A DNA stretch of 64,000 nucleotides from the NCBI RefSeq assembly GCF_013626205.1, contig NZ_QHJE01000001.1, positions 310,001-374,000 of the forward strand, written 5' to 3'. A model generated the notes under the pieces. That model ran no database searches, was not told the DNA's origin, and was given only the letters and a program-made list of their open reading frames with translations. Of this stretch, positions 31,373-41,433 are shown piece by piece. Position numbers and translations under genes: made by a program. The stretch comes from Hyphomicrobium methylovorum. GTDB lineage: Bacteria; Pseudomonadota; Alphaproteobacteria; Rhizobiales; Hyphomicrobiaceae. The stretch's first letter is position 1, and each line of letters begins with the position of its first letter.

Positions 31373-33115
31373 TCAGAACGTAATGCCAGCCTGTAGGAGG
31401 CCAACGGTCGATCCGCGGCTATATGATTGCGTATCGCTTGACTCGTGGATGGTGTGCGCGAGATAGGCTTTCAGCATCAGCGCGCGACCGGGGCTGTGTT
31501 CGTAGGTTCCGTAGTACCCGATGCCGATGTCGGCAGTAGAGAGATAGTCAGGCTGCGTTGTCGTGTAGTCGCCATTTTCCAGCGCAACACCTCCGACATC
31601 GATGAACACGCTTGCGGCGTGGTGCCATGCGTAGATATCAGGCAAGGCATATTTCAACTCTGGCGTAATCACCCATCCCGAGTCGCCAGAGAGTCCCTCA
31701 TTCAATGAACGTATGCCGTAGATGCCGCTGAGACCGAACTGTTCGCTCGAGTCGAGATTGCCCGACAATGATTTCTGCCCGCGAGCATCGACAACAAGCG
31801 AAAGCTTCTGCGCAAGTGCCAACGTCAACGTGATGCCGCCGGAAATCTTCTGGAAATCACCAGCAGTGTCGGCGCCAGCCTTATTGAAGGCGAGCTGGGC
31901 CGCATCGGGATATTCGACATTGCCGATCGTCAGACCGAGATTGGAGCTGGTGACAAGAGGAAGCCCGAACAGTTCACCGACACGCTCTCGGTTGATCGAA
32001 ACCGTGCCTTCGTTGATCTTCCGATAGTTCGTAGACATATCGAGAACGAGATCGTTGAGGCGCTTGTAGTTATAAACCGCCGACACGACGATCGTGTCTT
32101 CGCGAGAGCGCAACAGCGGATAGAACAGGGCACCAGAAATGCCGTCGACGGTGCCGGCCGCGTCAAGACTTGCGAACTGGTCGCCGAGCGCATAGTCGGT
32201 GCGATAGACCGCGGCTTCTGCTCTTAATCCATCATAGCCAATGGGCACGGAATAGGCGACGCGCCCATTCATAAGGTCAGTGTTTTCGGAGATCATTCCG
32301 AACACCGACAATCGATCTCCGAGGCCGAGCAGCGAATTGGCGTTGATACCGGCCATAGTGCGCCAGCGTCCTGTGTATGGCGTGCCAAAGTTGTCCTCGA
32401 GCACAAAGCCATCGAAGCGGCGGCCCTCCGGAACTTCGAACTGAAAGTCGGACGTACCCTGCGCCCGACCTGCGCCCATCACTGAGCGCGGCATGCCCGC
32501 ACCGGATAGGTCAGAGATGAGCAACATGGCGCGCTCAAGCCCGTTCTTTTCAATCAACGGGCCTTCCGTCACGCCCTGCTGAACGAGAATGCCGTCGATG
32601 ACATGGTCGCGGATAAGCGAGGCGTTATTGACGGTGACTCGACCATAACGCCCCGGCACGAGTTTCAAATTGAGCGTGCCGCCGCGCGCGTCTTGCTCGG
32701 GAACATAAACCTTGGCCACCAGATAACCGGCTTCGCGATAGAGCGCTGTGATCTTGTCGGCGACCTCATAGATTTGCGCGAGCGACAACCTGCGGCCTTC
32801 GTACGGCTTCAATAGCGCACGAACACTCTGCGATGGCACGAGGTCATCTCCGCCACTAACGGCGATAGTTCGGATATGCAGCTTCTCTCCCTGGGGCATA
32901 TTCAGTTGTGGCTCGACTAGCTGTGGCAGGTCCAGCACGCCCCCCCGTTGCGGTTGCGGCGCATACTTCTGCGCTTGCTCGCCCTCGCGCGCTGCGGTTC
33001 CGGCGTCGTAGTTCTGTGCTGCGACTTGAGGAACGAGCGCCGCACTTGCAAAGAACGCCGTAGCGACCTGACGAGCGCGATACGAATATGCAGAGCGCGA
33101 CATGATCCGTGACAT
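31373..33115 (-). CDS. TpsB (FhaC/ShlB-type) outer-membrane secretion transporter
   Basis: A 580-residue outer-membrane beta-barrel that exports the partner TpsA protein. A signal peptide (to about residue 34) is followed by a Gln-rich linker, POTRA domains ([55 protein letters not shown]) and the barrel from about 210 ([22 protein letters not shown]). It ends in LLQAGITF with a terminal Phe, as outer-membrane proteins do. The ATG at 33115 is preferred; the longer start at 33172 falls inside a hairpin loop. Confidence 0.85.
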   Translation of the reverse strand: MSRIMSRSAYSYRARQVATAFFASAALVPQVAAQNYDAGTAAREGEQAQKYAPQPQRGGVLDLPQLVEPQLNMPQGEKLHIRTIAVSGGDDLVPSQSVRALLKPYEGRRLSLAQIYEVADKITALYREAGYLVAKVYVPEQDARGGTLNLKLVPGRYGRVTVNNASLIRDHVIDGILVQQGVTEGPLIEKNGLERAMLLISDLSGAGMPRSVMGAGRAQGTSDFQFEVPEGRRFDGFVLEDNFGTPYTGRWRTMAGINANSLLGLGDRLSVFGMISENTDLMNGRVAYSVPIGYDGLRAEAAVYRTDYALGDQFASLDAAGTVDGISGALFYPLLRSREDTIVVSAVYNYKRLNDLVLDMSTNYRKINEGTVSINRERVGELFGLPLVTSSNLGLTIGNVEYPDAAQLAFNKAGADTAGDFQKISGGITLTLALAQKLSLVVDARGQKSLSGNLDSSEQFGLSGIYGIRSLNEGLSGDSGWVITPELKYALPDIYAWHHAASVFIDVGGVALENGDYTTTQPDYLSTADIGIGYYGTYEHSPGRALMLKAYLAHTIHESSDTQSYSRGSTVGLLQAGITF

Positions 33116-33160
33116 CGATTTATTTCCCCAACTGCGCACCACACGCCTCATCCAGACGGG

Positions 33161-33182
33161 CACGAAGGGCATGTCCTTCGTG
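33161..33182. repeat. 8-bp hairpin between ialB-like and tpsB genes
   Basis: CACGAAGG (33161-33168) pairs with CCTTCGTG (33175-33182) around GCATGT. It lies between the IalB-type gene and the TpsB start. There is no U-tract, so it may affect mRNA stability or translation rather than terminate. Confidence 0.4.
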
Positions 33183-33202
33183 ATAATTGACCGAGAGGTG
33201 AG

Positions 33203-33823
33203 CTATTTCCCGAGCGACGTTGCTCGATCGAGCGCCTGCCCGAAGCCTTTTACCGAAACGCTGAACGCCAACGGCTGTTTCGCGTCATTCTGGGCACCAA
33301 TCGAGAGCGGCGCATTTTCAGCTCGCAACAAGGCCAATGATTTCGCATCAAAGCTGAATGGTACGAGGCAGCCTTGCGGTAGACACGTCTTGAAGCGCAG
33401 GGAGCCGAGAGACGTATCTCCGACTTTGAACGTCACGCCCTTGTCGATCAAAATCCCGAAGGGCAATACCAACACGCCATCTGCTTTCTCGCCCTTGGGC
33501 TGTAGTTCGATCGCAAGGAGCCGTTGCCGAGTGTTGGCATCGGCTTGCTGTTGGCTGATCGAGCAGCGCTTACCACCATCAGACGAAACGCACTGCACCA
33601 TCCAATCCTGAAAAGCTTCGTTGATCGCCTGCGCGCCACCGGGAAGCACTGACGGTGCGGCGGACGGGGCGGCTTGCTGTCCTCCGGACGGCGGTGCAGT
33701 TGTCTGCGCCAGAGCTGTCAGCGGCGCGACCACGAACGTGATACCGCCTGCCAGAATATTCAGAACTTTGCGGCGCAGCCTCCTTGGCGGGTGGCTGCTA
33801 CGGATATTCAAACGCGCTTTCAT
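33203..33823 (-). CDS. invasion-associated locus B (IalB) family protein
   Basis: A 206-residue exported protein. After the signal peptide (to about 39) and a Pro/Ala/Gln linker, the IalB domain shows FQDWMVQCVSSDGGKRCSISQ, LAIELQPKG, LPFGILIDKGV and RFKTCLPQGCLVPFSFD with four conserved cysteines. IalB proteins are periplasmic or surface proteins widespread in alphaproteobacteria; the biochemical role is unclear. It lies between tpsA and tpsB, unusual company that suggests a role in exoprotein export or folding. Confidence 0.8.
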   Translation of the reverse strand: MKARLNIRSSHPPRRLRRKVLNILAGGITFVVAPLTALAQTTAPPSGGQQAAPSAAPSVLPGGAQAINEAFQDWMVQCVSSDGGKRCSISQQQADANTRQRLLAIELQPKGEKADGVLVLPFGILIDKGVTFKVGDTSLGSLRFKTCLPQGCLVPFSFDAKSLALLRAENAPLSIGAQNDAKQPLAFSVSVKGFGQALDRATSLGK

Positions 33824-33872
33824 CGTCCCCTACTCTCAACCAATATGCTGATGTGTTTGTCGGCCGTGCGTC

Positions 33873-36800
33873 TCATGGCGCGCCGGAGGGCGGCGCCGCA
33901 GTTTCGCCACCGTCAGGACTCTCGTCCTTCTTTTCGAGATCGAACCGCTGTCCATCGACGTCGATCGATTTGATCTGTGCGCCATAGTCGGCATCAGCAG
34001 CAGGCGCTGCTGCGCGCTTTGCCTTTTTGCGGCGTCGCTGATCATCGTCCGAAACCTTCGTCGTCGCCGAAGGCGCCTTTGAAAGATCGATTATCTCGTC
34101 GAGTTTCGGAGCGGATTTTGCTGTCGTCTGCGCGACACCAGCCTTGGCATCGGAAGGCGTAACCTGGTCCTCACGCGCCTTCTCAATTCCGACAGTTGCC
34201 GAGACGGCAGCTGCACCAATTGACGAGACGTACTGTTGAGGCGTCACACCAGTTGCTGGCGTGCGTGTCGGACGCGTCGGTGAGACCGGCGTTAAGCCAC
34301 CACCGCCGTTTCCGGTGCCAGTTCCACCGCCCGTCGGAATCGGCGAGCCACCGTTCATGATGCTTTCTGTGCTCTTCGCCAGCGCTGCCGGATCGCCGGA
34401 CTGCTGCTGCAACGTCGCAGCATCGCCCGAGTTCACACCGACCGCACCGCCGTGGAACTGAGCGGGCGTAAGATTGGTGCCATACTGAGCGTTGTAAGCA
34501 TCGACGATAGGTGTGCCTTCTCCAGGTCCGTGGTTGGGCTCGTAGTTGCCGCCGCCGTTCGTCGAAATTCCACTCGTTTCGACGTTCCAGAAGTTGCCGA
34601 CTGCCATGCCGTGCAGTCCGCTAACGACCATTCCGGAAAAGCCGCCGACATAGGTGTGATCTCCGAGCGCGGATCGTACGCGACCGGACGAAGATGAGAA
34701 AGCCACGCTGCCGTCATAGATCATACCAACGAAGCCACCGGCCGCGTCATCGCGAGCGTATACGGAATCGTCGAGATAAACGTCGCCGCTTGCTTTGGAG
34801 TTTGAAATGAGCGTGCCCATTTCAACGTAACCAGCAAAGCCGCCTACATATCCGCCCTTCGCTGTGACATTGCCGCTTGCAGACGATGCAATGATCGTCG
34901 TGCCATGCGAATAGCCGACGAAGCCGCCGACATGGGCTTTGGTTCGTCCAAGACTATCGAACGCAATACTGCCGAACGCGTGGCTGTTCCCGATGTATCC
35001 TGAGCCACTCTCACCGGTGAGACCACCGACGTAAGCAAAGCCCGCCGTCGTCAGATCTACGGTAGAATAGTTGTTTTTGGCGTACCCCGAGAACAAACCG
35101 TAAAGCCCGCCAGCGCTGCTCTGCGCGGAGTTGGACGCCGTGTAGCGCGCGTTGATCTTTCCGGTCGAGAATACATTCGTCATTTGACCTTCTGCGTATC
35201 CCGCAAGACCGCCGATGGAATAGCTGCCGTTCGCGACGCAATCTGCCGTGCAATCCACGTTGACGTTGACAACGCCAACATTGCTCACGCCTGCGAATTC
35301 TGGAACGACGCCAAAGGCAACCGTCGGATCCGACACCGACGGCGCGCCTTCATCGAATTGTGCGCGTCCGACATGTTCAAACAGGCCATTTCTCGACGAG
35401 GTGAGGTTCGACACTGTGTGTCCCATTCCGTTGAACACGCCGTCGAAGGAAACTGTGCCGCCACCGGTCACGCCGAGCGGCGTCCAGTTATCGATTTCTC
35501 CCAAGTCCAGATCCTTGCCCAACGCATAGCGCTTGCCGCTCGCGAAGTTGTCGGCGCTGTCGTTGATGGCCTGGAGATGGTTGACCGAATTGATGACCGT
35601 GTAAGCCGTCTCGTTTCCGGTGCTGCCCATCACGAGGCTACCGGAACTCTGAAAGTCGATCTTGCCTTTGAAAGCGTTCGTAGGCTTGCCGGCGGCATCA
35701 GTCGCATAAGCCATGTTAATGCCGTGCAGTGTATAATCTCTGACGGGTTGCGTAACACCGAGCAGATTGCCCGACAGATGCCTAACGAAGGTCGTGATGC
35801 CGTAGGACGCAAAGAGGCTTGCGCTGTCAGTCACCGTCATGACGTTGCTGACATTGATGTCGCTAGGCGAGACGAGGCTCAGGGTATTTTTCGACCAGGA
35901 GACGGCGTCTTTAACGTTCACGTTGCCCGTATTGGATCGGACGTTGACGTCGAGGCTACCGAGCAGTCTCGTCAGATCGGCCCCGCGGATGTTTGCTCCA
36001 GCAGCGATGTTGAAATCGCCGGGCGCTTTCATTTGCCAATAGCCATTGGCGAAGCCCGGTGCTCCGGACGCGGAGAGGGAGAGATGCGGAGCGAGCGTAA
36101 CGTAGCCAGCGGTTTCGATGACGCCGCCATTGCCGACGTTTGATGAGACGTCGATCGTGCCGCCAATGTTCACCCACTGATTGGCTGTCGCGATCGAAAA
36201 ATCAGTCAGGTGGCCATCAGCGTCGACCGTAAGTCCGATCCCGGATCCGCCAGCCAGAAGGACCTTACCTCCGGCGGCCTTGATGGCACCGTGGTTTGCG
36301 ACACCATTTCCGATCAAGCCGACGTAGCCGCCGTCGCTGACGGTAATGTCGCCATGGGCCTCAACCCATCCCGAAGCCGCGTTCGCGCCGAAGACGTAGC
36401 TGCCGCTGAGGAAGCTCGTATTCGTCATATCCTGGGTGGATGCGATCAGCGATCCGACGTTTACTCGAGAAGAGCCTGTGAACAGCACGCCTGCCGAATT
36501 CACGAGGTAGACGTGCCCCGGTGCCGTCATGGCGCCAGAGATGACGCTCTCTTCGTTACCGATAACCCGATTCAGCGTTACGGCCTTCGAACTCGGCTGA
36601 TTGAATGCGACCGTATAGCCGGTGCCGATATTGAAGCTGTCCCAGTTGATGATCGCTTTTTGCGAACTCTGGCCAACGGTCATCACCTTGCCGTTGGTCG
36701 CGACCGTCACGTTATCTCCCGAGATAACCTTCGGCCCTACAGGCAATGCCGCCTGATAAATGATGGCAAGTCCGGTCGCACCATTCATCGTGTAGTTGGA

Positions 36801-37739
36801 ATTCCCGCTCGCGGTCAGTGCAGCAAGCGACATGTCATAAGTTCCGACACCGTTGCCGGTGATGAAACCTTGGCCATTCAATTGCACGCTGATCCCCGTG
36901 TTATTAACTTGCGCGGAAAGCACAGCGTCAGCAGCGCGCGCGGTCATGATGACCTGGCCGCCGTCTGCCTTGATGATCTGCTTATTCTCGACCAGCGCGT
37001 TGAACACCCCCTTATCGATCGTCACATCGACAAGCGAGTTGCCGCCGAAATTCAACGTCGTCTTACTGCCCGCAGACAAGGCCACGGTGCCAAGCGTCGC
37101 CGTGATGGCGCCTTGGTTTGAAACGGTCTTTCCAAGCAGCGAGACGTATCCGCCTTGGGTGGCGCTAATGGTGCCCTTATTGACCACGGACGCGGCAGAT
37201 GAACCTGCGAATGTGTAGTTTCCAGCCAGGAAGTCGTCGTTCGAAATGTCGAGTGTGGAGGCGACAATGCCGCCTACGCTCACCTTGGCAGCATCAGAAA
37301 ACAGAATGCCGTTTGAGTTGACGAGGAAGATCTGACCGTTCGCGTTAAGCGCGCCCTGAATGATCGAACTTTCGTTTCCAATCACACGATTGAGCGTCAC
37401 CGATGAAGCATCGGGCTGGTGGAAGTTGACGGTCTCATGCGGTGCGACCGAGAATCCCTGCCAGTTGATAATCGCTTTGCCCGTCGTCTGGTTGATGTTC
37501 GTGACCGGACCAGTCTGCGAGATGCTCGCGGCGCCGGAAACAACATTGCCGCCGGCCGGTTCAGCGAACGCCAAATGGGGCGTCACCAGGCTTGCGATCG
37601 CCGTGCAAGCCACAAGCCGATGAAGTATTCCGGCTGAGAAATCTTTGGGACGCCAGAGGCTTGCTCCCACTTTCTCTCTGGCCGGCTCATCTGCTTCAGC
37701 GCGCATGATCAGCGCTTCCGCGCGACAGGACGAACGCAT
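33873..37739 (-). CDS. TpsA-type exoprotein with two TPS-like domains
   Basis: A 1288-residue secreted protein of the filamentous-haemagglutinin type. An extended signal peptide (about 59 residues) is followed by a TPS domain (63-165; AIINWQGFSV, VTLNRVIGNE, VNSNGILF) and a second, similar domain (335-440; AIINWDSFNI, VTLNRVIGNE, VNSAGVLF). Residues 740-1110 hold about six GLUG-like repeats (GGYVGGFAGY and similar), then a Pro/Thr-rich and an Ala/Lys-rich tail. It is likely moved across the outer membrane by the TpsB downstream. The ATG at 37739 has GGGGG close upstream; starts at 37829, 37754 and 37706 are possible. Confidence 0.82.
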   Translation of the reverse strand: MRSSCRAEALIMRAEADEPAREKVGASLWRPKDFSAGILHRLVACTAIASLVTPHLAFAEPAGGNVVSGAASISQTGPVTNINQTTGKAIINWQGFSVAPHETVNFHQPDASSVTLNRVIGNESSIIQGALNANGQIFLVNSNGILFSDAAKVSVGGIVASTLDISNDDFLAGNYTFAGSSAASVVNKGTISATQGGYVSLLGKTVSNQGAITATLGTVALSAGSKTTLNFGGNSLVDVTIDKGVFNALVENKQIIKADGGQVIMTARAADAVLSAQVNNTGISVQLNGQGFITGNGVGTYDMSLAALTASGNSNYTMNGATGLAIIYQAALPVGPKVISGDNVTVATNGKVMTVGQSSQKAIINWDSFNIGTGYTVAFNQPSSKAVTLNRVIGNEESVISGAMTAPGHVYLVNSAGVLFTGSSRVNVGSLIASTQDMTNTSFLSGSYVFGANAASGWVEAHGDITVSDGGYVGLIGNGVANHGAIKAAGGKVLLAGGSGIGLTVDADGHLTDFSIATANQWVNIGGTIDVSSNVGNGGVIETAGYVTLAPHLSLSASGAPGFANGYWQMKAPGDFNIAAGANIRGADLTRLLGSLDVNVRSNTGNVNVKDAVSWSKNTLSLVSPSDINVSNVMTVTDSASLFASYGITTFVRHLSGNLLGVTQPVRDYTLHGINMAYATDAAGKPTNAFKGKIDFQSSGSLVMGSTGNETAYTVINSVNHLQAINDSADNFASGKRYALGKDLDLGEIDNWTPLGVTGGGTVSFDGVFNGMGHTVSNLTSSRNGLFEHVGRAQFDEGAPSVSDPTVAFGVVPEFAGVSNVGVVNVNVDCTADCVANGSYSIGGLAGYAEGQMTNVFSTGKINARYTASNSAQSSAGGLYGLFSGYAKNNYSTVDLTTAGFAYVGGLTGESGSGYIGNSHAFGSIAFDSLGRTKAHVGGFVGYSHGTTIIASSASGNVTAKGGYVGGFAGYVEMGTLISNSKASGDVYLDDSVYARDDAAGGFVGMIYDGSVAFSSSSGRVRSALGDHTYVGGFSGMVVSGLHGMAVGNFWNVETSGISTNGGGNYEPNHGPGEGTPIVDAYNAQYGTNLTPAQFHGGAVGVNSGDAATLQQQSGDPAALAKSTESIMNGGSPIPTGGGTGTGNGGGGLTPVSPTRPTRTPATGVTPQQYVSSIGAAAVSATVGIEKAREDQVTPSDAKAGVAQTTAKSAPKLDEIIDLSKAPSATTKVSDDDQRRRKKAKRAAAPAADADYGAQIKSIDVDGQRFDLEKKDESPDGGETAAPPSGAP

Positions 37740-37944
37740 TAGTCCCCCAAACATAACGACGATCAGCTTAGTTGCTGCCGATCGATATAGCCAACAGGAT
37801 ATAGAATGGGTCCCGTAGCATGGGGTCAAAGGAGGGGGTGATGATCTCGATCATACGAGGTGGGAGAATTCAGCTTCTCATATGCAAAATCGCAACAGAT
37901 GGATGTGCCGACCGCAGAAAATCTCATCCGCGCGCGGCATTTCG

Positions 37945-38544
37945 TTACTTGAGATCGATAAGCCGAATTGCATTATCGTCGCGCTCGATCTCTCCATCAT
38001 CGGTCATCCGAGCGAGCGACCTGTAGAGAACTTCGTGCGTCAGACCTAATTCTGCTGCCAGATCCTTCAACGGCCCATTGATGACGACCGTTCTGTCGTC
38101 ATCCGCGGCATTGAGGGCGAGAAAATGCCGAATGCGATCTCTTGCGGAATGCAGCATGAGCCGCTCGTTACGCTCTCGCACAGCTATCAAACTACGAGAG
38201 ACCATCATCGTGTAGGCTTTGGCAAAATCTCCCCTGCGCTCAAACTCGGCGAGGACCTCCTTTTTCGGATAGAGCCGCACGGTCGATTGAACCAAAGCCG
38301 TGGCTTCGCAATGATAAGCGTCAGCGAACAGCGATGCTTCCGCAAGAAAATCGCCCGGTCGCGCCACATATAATGAGACGAGCTTTCCCGTGATCGTCGG
38401 GCGCTCCATGCGTACCCGCCCGCGTAGAACTTCGTAGAACCCCACAGATTGACCGCCCTGCGAAAACACGACGCCACCAGGCGCAAATGTTAGAATCGAG
38501 CTCGAAGATCGAAGCGACGACGGTACCCATTCCTGGAACGACAC
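37945..38544 (-). CDS. Crp/Fnr-family transcription regulator
   Basis: A 199-residue regulator. Residues 15-120 form the cyclic-nucleotide-binding-like beta domain (FAPGGVVFSQGGQSVGFYEVLRG), with no Cys set for an Fnr iron-sulphur cluster. Residues 140-195 form the winged HTH (LKDLAAELGLTHEVLYRSLARM). The ligand is unknown. It lies 200 bases upstream of the tpsA gene on the same strand and diverges from the ABC importer, so it may control either. Confidence 0.85.
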   Translation of the reverse strand: MSFQEWVPSSLRSSSSILTFAPGGVVFSQGGQSVGFYEVLRGRVRMERPTITGKLVSLYVARPGDFLAEASLFADAYHCEATALVQSTVRLYPKKEVLAEFERRGDFAKAYTMMVSRSLIAVRERNERLMLHSARDRIRHFLALNAADDDRTVVINGPLKDLAAELGLTHEVLYRSLARMTDDGEIERDDNAIRLIDLK

Positions 38545-38746
38545 TGCGATGGATCCTCACTGCGTGTGACATTGACAAGTTCTTCGGGCCGCCGATTAAG
38601 CGCATCACGTCGATCGCGAGTTCATGCGGTCGTAACTTCTCACACCACCAAATCGTCCGCGTTTGCGTCGCAGATATGTGAATGAGGAGCCCGGCACAGC
38701 TTAGACGTAAATTTCAGCGGACGGTCTGGTCTTTTTTTGATCATAT

Positions 38747-38770
38747 CGATATATCGGAGACGATATATCG
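38747..38770. promoter_or_regulatory. two identical 10-bp palindromes (operator candidate)
   Basis: CGATATATCG occurs at 38747-38756 and again at 38761-38770, separated by GAGA. Each copy is a perfect palindrome and the 14-base spacing puts them on nearly one face of the helix. They lie 57-80 bases before the ATG of the ABC importer operon, following T7 at 38732-38738. The Crp/Fnr gene diverges from here. A ModE-like site is possible from its AT core but not established. Confidence 0.55.
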
Positions 38771-38826
38771 CGTTGTAAGCTGCCCTTCCTTGCAACCATC
38801 CTATCGGGGCTGCAGGGAGGTTAGAG

Positions 38827-39813
38827 ATGCTGTCACGACGTACAATGCTGATCGGCGGCGGTGCAGGTGCGGCGGTCGCCGGAGTCTCCGTCAATTTTCC
38901 TGCATGCGCTGCCGAAGGCGGTGGTCTCGAAATTCTAGCACCGCATAATGCGGCTAGCATTCTCCTGGCTTACCTTGTCGAGAATGGCGACCTTGCGAAG
39001 GTTGCGCCGGGAATCACCTTTAGAACTTGGCGCTCGCCGGACGAGTTGCGGGCAGCCGTCGTTTCCGGTCGATCCCGAGTTTTCGCAACGCCGACACACC
39101 TGCCCGCGACGCTGTTCAACCGCGGGCTTCCGATGCGCCTCGTCGCTGTGCTTGGCATGGGTCATCTTTCAGTCGTGACCAGCGATGAGTCGATCAAGAA
39201 ACTTGAGGATCTGAAGGGCAAGCCGGTCCTCATGTTCTTCAAGAACGATATGCCAGACTTGGTGTTTCGAGCCGTCTCCAAGATGGAGGGCATCGATCCC
39301 GATCGAGATATGAAGTTGAGCTATGTGCAATCGCCGATGGAAGCGGCGCATATGCTCGCGGCTGGCAAGGCGGAAACCGCAGTTCTTGCCGAACCTCCCG
39401 CCACGGGTTCCATTCTTATGGCCGCGAGTAAGGGCCGCAAACTTCGCCGCGCGATCGATTTGCAGGAGATATGGTTCGCTCATCGAAAGCAGCGCGTGCC
39501 GATGATCGGGTTAGCTGTCGATGCCAGCCTACGCGAAGAGCACCCGGACCTTATCGCAGCATTGCGGGAGGGCCTTCCGCGCGAGAAAGCGTGGGCATTC
39601 AATAACCGAGCCGAGGCCGGTGCGCTTGCTGAGCGTCGGCTCGGAATGCGTCCGGAACCCTTTATCGGAGCGCTAGACCATTCGCGCATTGAGATCGCTT
39701 CGGCCGAGAGCATGAAAGCTGATCTGGCAGCATTCTATCAGACCCTCATCGATCTCGATGCGCGCGCGATCGGCGGCAAACTTCCCGGCGACGACTTCTA
39801 CGCCTCGTTATGA
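38827..39813 (+). CDS. ABC importer substrate-binding protein (NMT1/SsuA-like)
   Basis: A 328-residue periplasmic protein of the nitrate/sulphonate/taurine-type family. The N-terminus SRRTMLIGGGAGAAVAG is a probable Tat or Sec signal with a twin Arg. The body has LEILAPHNAAS and DLKGKPVLMFFKNDMP, which resemble lobe-forming segments of the NMT1-like fold. GGGAGG lies seven bases before the ATG. It overlaps the permease gene by four bases. The substrate cannot be read from sequence. Confidence 0.75.
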   Translation: MLSRRTMLIGGGAGAAVAGVSVNFPACAAEGGGLEILAPHNAASILLAYLVENGDLAKVAPGITFRTWRSPDELRAAVVSGRSRVFATPTHLPATLFNRGLPMRLVAVLGMGHLSVVTSDESIKKLEDLKGKPVLMFFKNDMPDLVFRAVSKMEGIDPDRDMKLSYVQSPMEAAHMLAAGKAETAVLAEPPATGSILMAASKGRKLRRAIDLQEIWFAHRKQRVPMIGLAVDASLREEHPDLIAALREGLPREKAWAFNNRAEAGALAERRLGMRPEPFIGALDHSRIEIASAESMKADLAAFYQTLIDLDARAIGGKLPGDDFYASL

Positions 39814-40580
39814 TGCACAGCGATTTATCAAAGTTGCTTTGGGCGTCTGTCGGTATTTCGCTGTTCCTAGCGACTTGGCAGATCGTTCACCTCGTCTCTG
39901 GCCCATTTGTTCTCCCATCGCTCTACGAGACGTTGTCTGCGTTCATTCGGATTACGCTTACCGGAGACGTGGCACCGGCTGTTATTTCAACCGCCAAGCA
40001 GGCGCTGGCGGGATGGATCATCGCTGGCGCCATCGGGTTTGGTCTTGGGCTGCTTTCCGGATTCATCAAGCCGGTCGGCGACGCTCTCTCGCCCTTGGCG
40101 ACGATGATCCTTGGTACGCCGCCAATCGTTTGGGTGGTGTTGGCGCTGCTCTGGTATGGCCCAGGCAGTATTGAGCCGGCGTTTGCAGCCGTCATGTCGA
40201 CATTTCCGATCGTCTTTGCCGCCAGCCAACAAGGCGTGAGAAGCCGCGATACGAATCTGGATGAGATGGCTCGCGTTTTCTCTGTGTCCCGAACACTGCA
40301 CACGACCGACGTTTTACTACCGCAACTCTGGGGATACGCACTGCCAGCTTTGACAACAGCCCTCACCTACTCGTGGAAAGTAGCAATCATGGCTGAAGTG
40401 CTGGGCGGCGGGACGGGGATCGGCGGACGCCTGGAGACCGCTCGCGCCAACCTCGATTTGCCCGAGACGATGGCTTGGATCACTGTCATCCTGGTTCTGG
40501 TTCTTATCTCCGACGGGCTTTTGCTTCTTCCTCTACGCCGCCGCATCAATGCGCGTTTTGGCCAGACGCGAGGCGGCTGA
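39810..40580 (+). CDS. ABC importer permease (SsuC/TauC-like)
   Basis: A 256-residue inner-membrane permease with six spans. The EAA-type loop that contacts the ATPase reads EMARVFSVSRTLHTTDVLLP near residues 150-170, and APAVISTAKQALAGWIIAG is the conserved N-terminal span. It is coupled to both neighbours (four-base overlap before, two bases after) and belongs to the BPD type of nitrate/sulphonate/taurine importers. Confidence 0.85.
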   Translation: MMHSDLSKLLWASVGISLFLATWQIVHLVSGPFVLPSLYETLSAFIRITLTGDVAPAVISTAKQALAGWIIAGAIGFGLGLLSGFIKPVGDALSPLATMILGTPPIVWVVLALLWYGPGSIEPAFAAVMSTFPIVFAASQQGVRSRDTNLDEMARVFSVSRTLHTTDVLLPQLWGYALPALTTALTYSWKVAIMAEVLGGGTGIGGRLETARANLDLPETMAWITVILVLVLISDGLLLLPLRRRINARFGQTRGG

Positions 40581-40582
40581 TC

Positions 40583-41332
40583 ATGCTGCGCTTCGATGAT
40601 GTGAGCCTGGACTTCGGCACAACGCCGGTCATTGATGGCCTCGACCTTACGGTCAACGCTGGCGAGCTTGTGGTCATGCTCGGCCAGTCTGGTTGTGGCA
40701 AGACGTCCGCGTTACGGATCGCAGCCGGACTTTTGCAACCGAGGCGCGGGCGCGTTCTGAATACATTTACACGAACCGCCTGCGTCTTTCAGGAGCCGCG
40801 ACTATTGCCCTGGGCAAGCGCGCTTGAAAACGCATCCTTCGCAATGAAAGCTCTCGGCATGGAGCGCGGCGAAAGGCTTGCGCGCGCAAAAGCGCTTTTG
40901 CGTCGCTTCGGGTTGAAAAATTCCGATCTCAATAAACGATCTGGAGAATTGTCCGGGGGCATGGCTCAGCGTGTCGCTACAGCGCGTGCGCTGGCGATCG
41001 ATCCGCAGCTTATTTTGATGGATGAGCCATTTGGCGCGCTCGATTCCGGTCTCCGGCGCGAGATGCAGGACATGGTTCGCGTCGCAGTACGAGAAAGCGC
41101 CATCGCCGTTTTATTTGTTACCCACGACGTGACCGAAGCCGTTCGCCTTGCCGACCGCATCATCGTGATGGCACCAACGCCAACCAAGGTCGTCGCTGAT
41201 CTTTCGAATAGCCCCCCATCTACGCAAGTCGGCGTTTATGAAGCATCCGCAGAAATACTGCGCCACCCAGCCGTCGTGGCGGCGCTGATGACTTCTGATG
41301 CTATCGCAGGCAGCTTTGAAGCACAGTCTTGA
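40583..41332 (+). CDS. ABC importer ATPase (SsuB/TauB-like)
   Basis: A 249-residue ATP-binding protein that drives the importer. Walker A is GQSGCGKTS (residues 34-42), the signature is LSGGMAQRVATARAL, and Walker B is LILMDEPFGALD followed by the H-loop FVTHDVTEAV. The ATG at 40583 lies two bases after the permease stop. It completes a three-gene importer; a separate regulator is not in the operon. Confidence 0.9.
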   Translation: MLRFDDVSLDFGTTPVIDGLDLTVNAGELVVMLGQSGCGKTSALRIAAGLLQPRRGRVLNTFTRTACVFQEPRLLPWASALENASFAMKALGMERGERLARAKALLRRFGLKNSDLNKRSGELSGGMAQRVATARALAIDPQLILMDEPFGALDSGLRREMQDMVRVAVRESAIAVLFVTHDVTEAVRLADRIIVMAPTPTKVVADLSNSPPSTQVGVYEASAEILRHPAVVAALMTSDAIAGSFEAQS

Positions 41333-41433
41333 AATGGATGGAGACACACGCGCGCCCCACCAATGCGGTGCTTATGTCTTGAGTAGACTAGCGCAATCTC
41401 AAAGAAAGTCTGACTTACGTCCGAACCGTGCCG

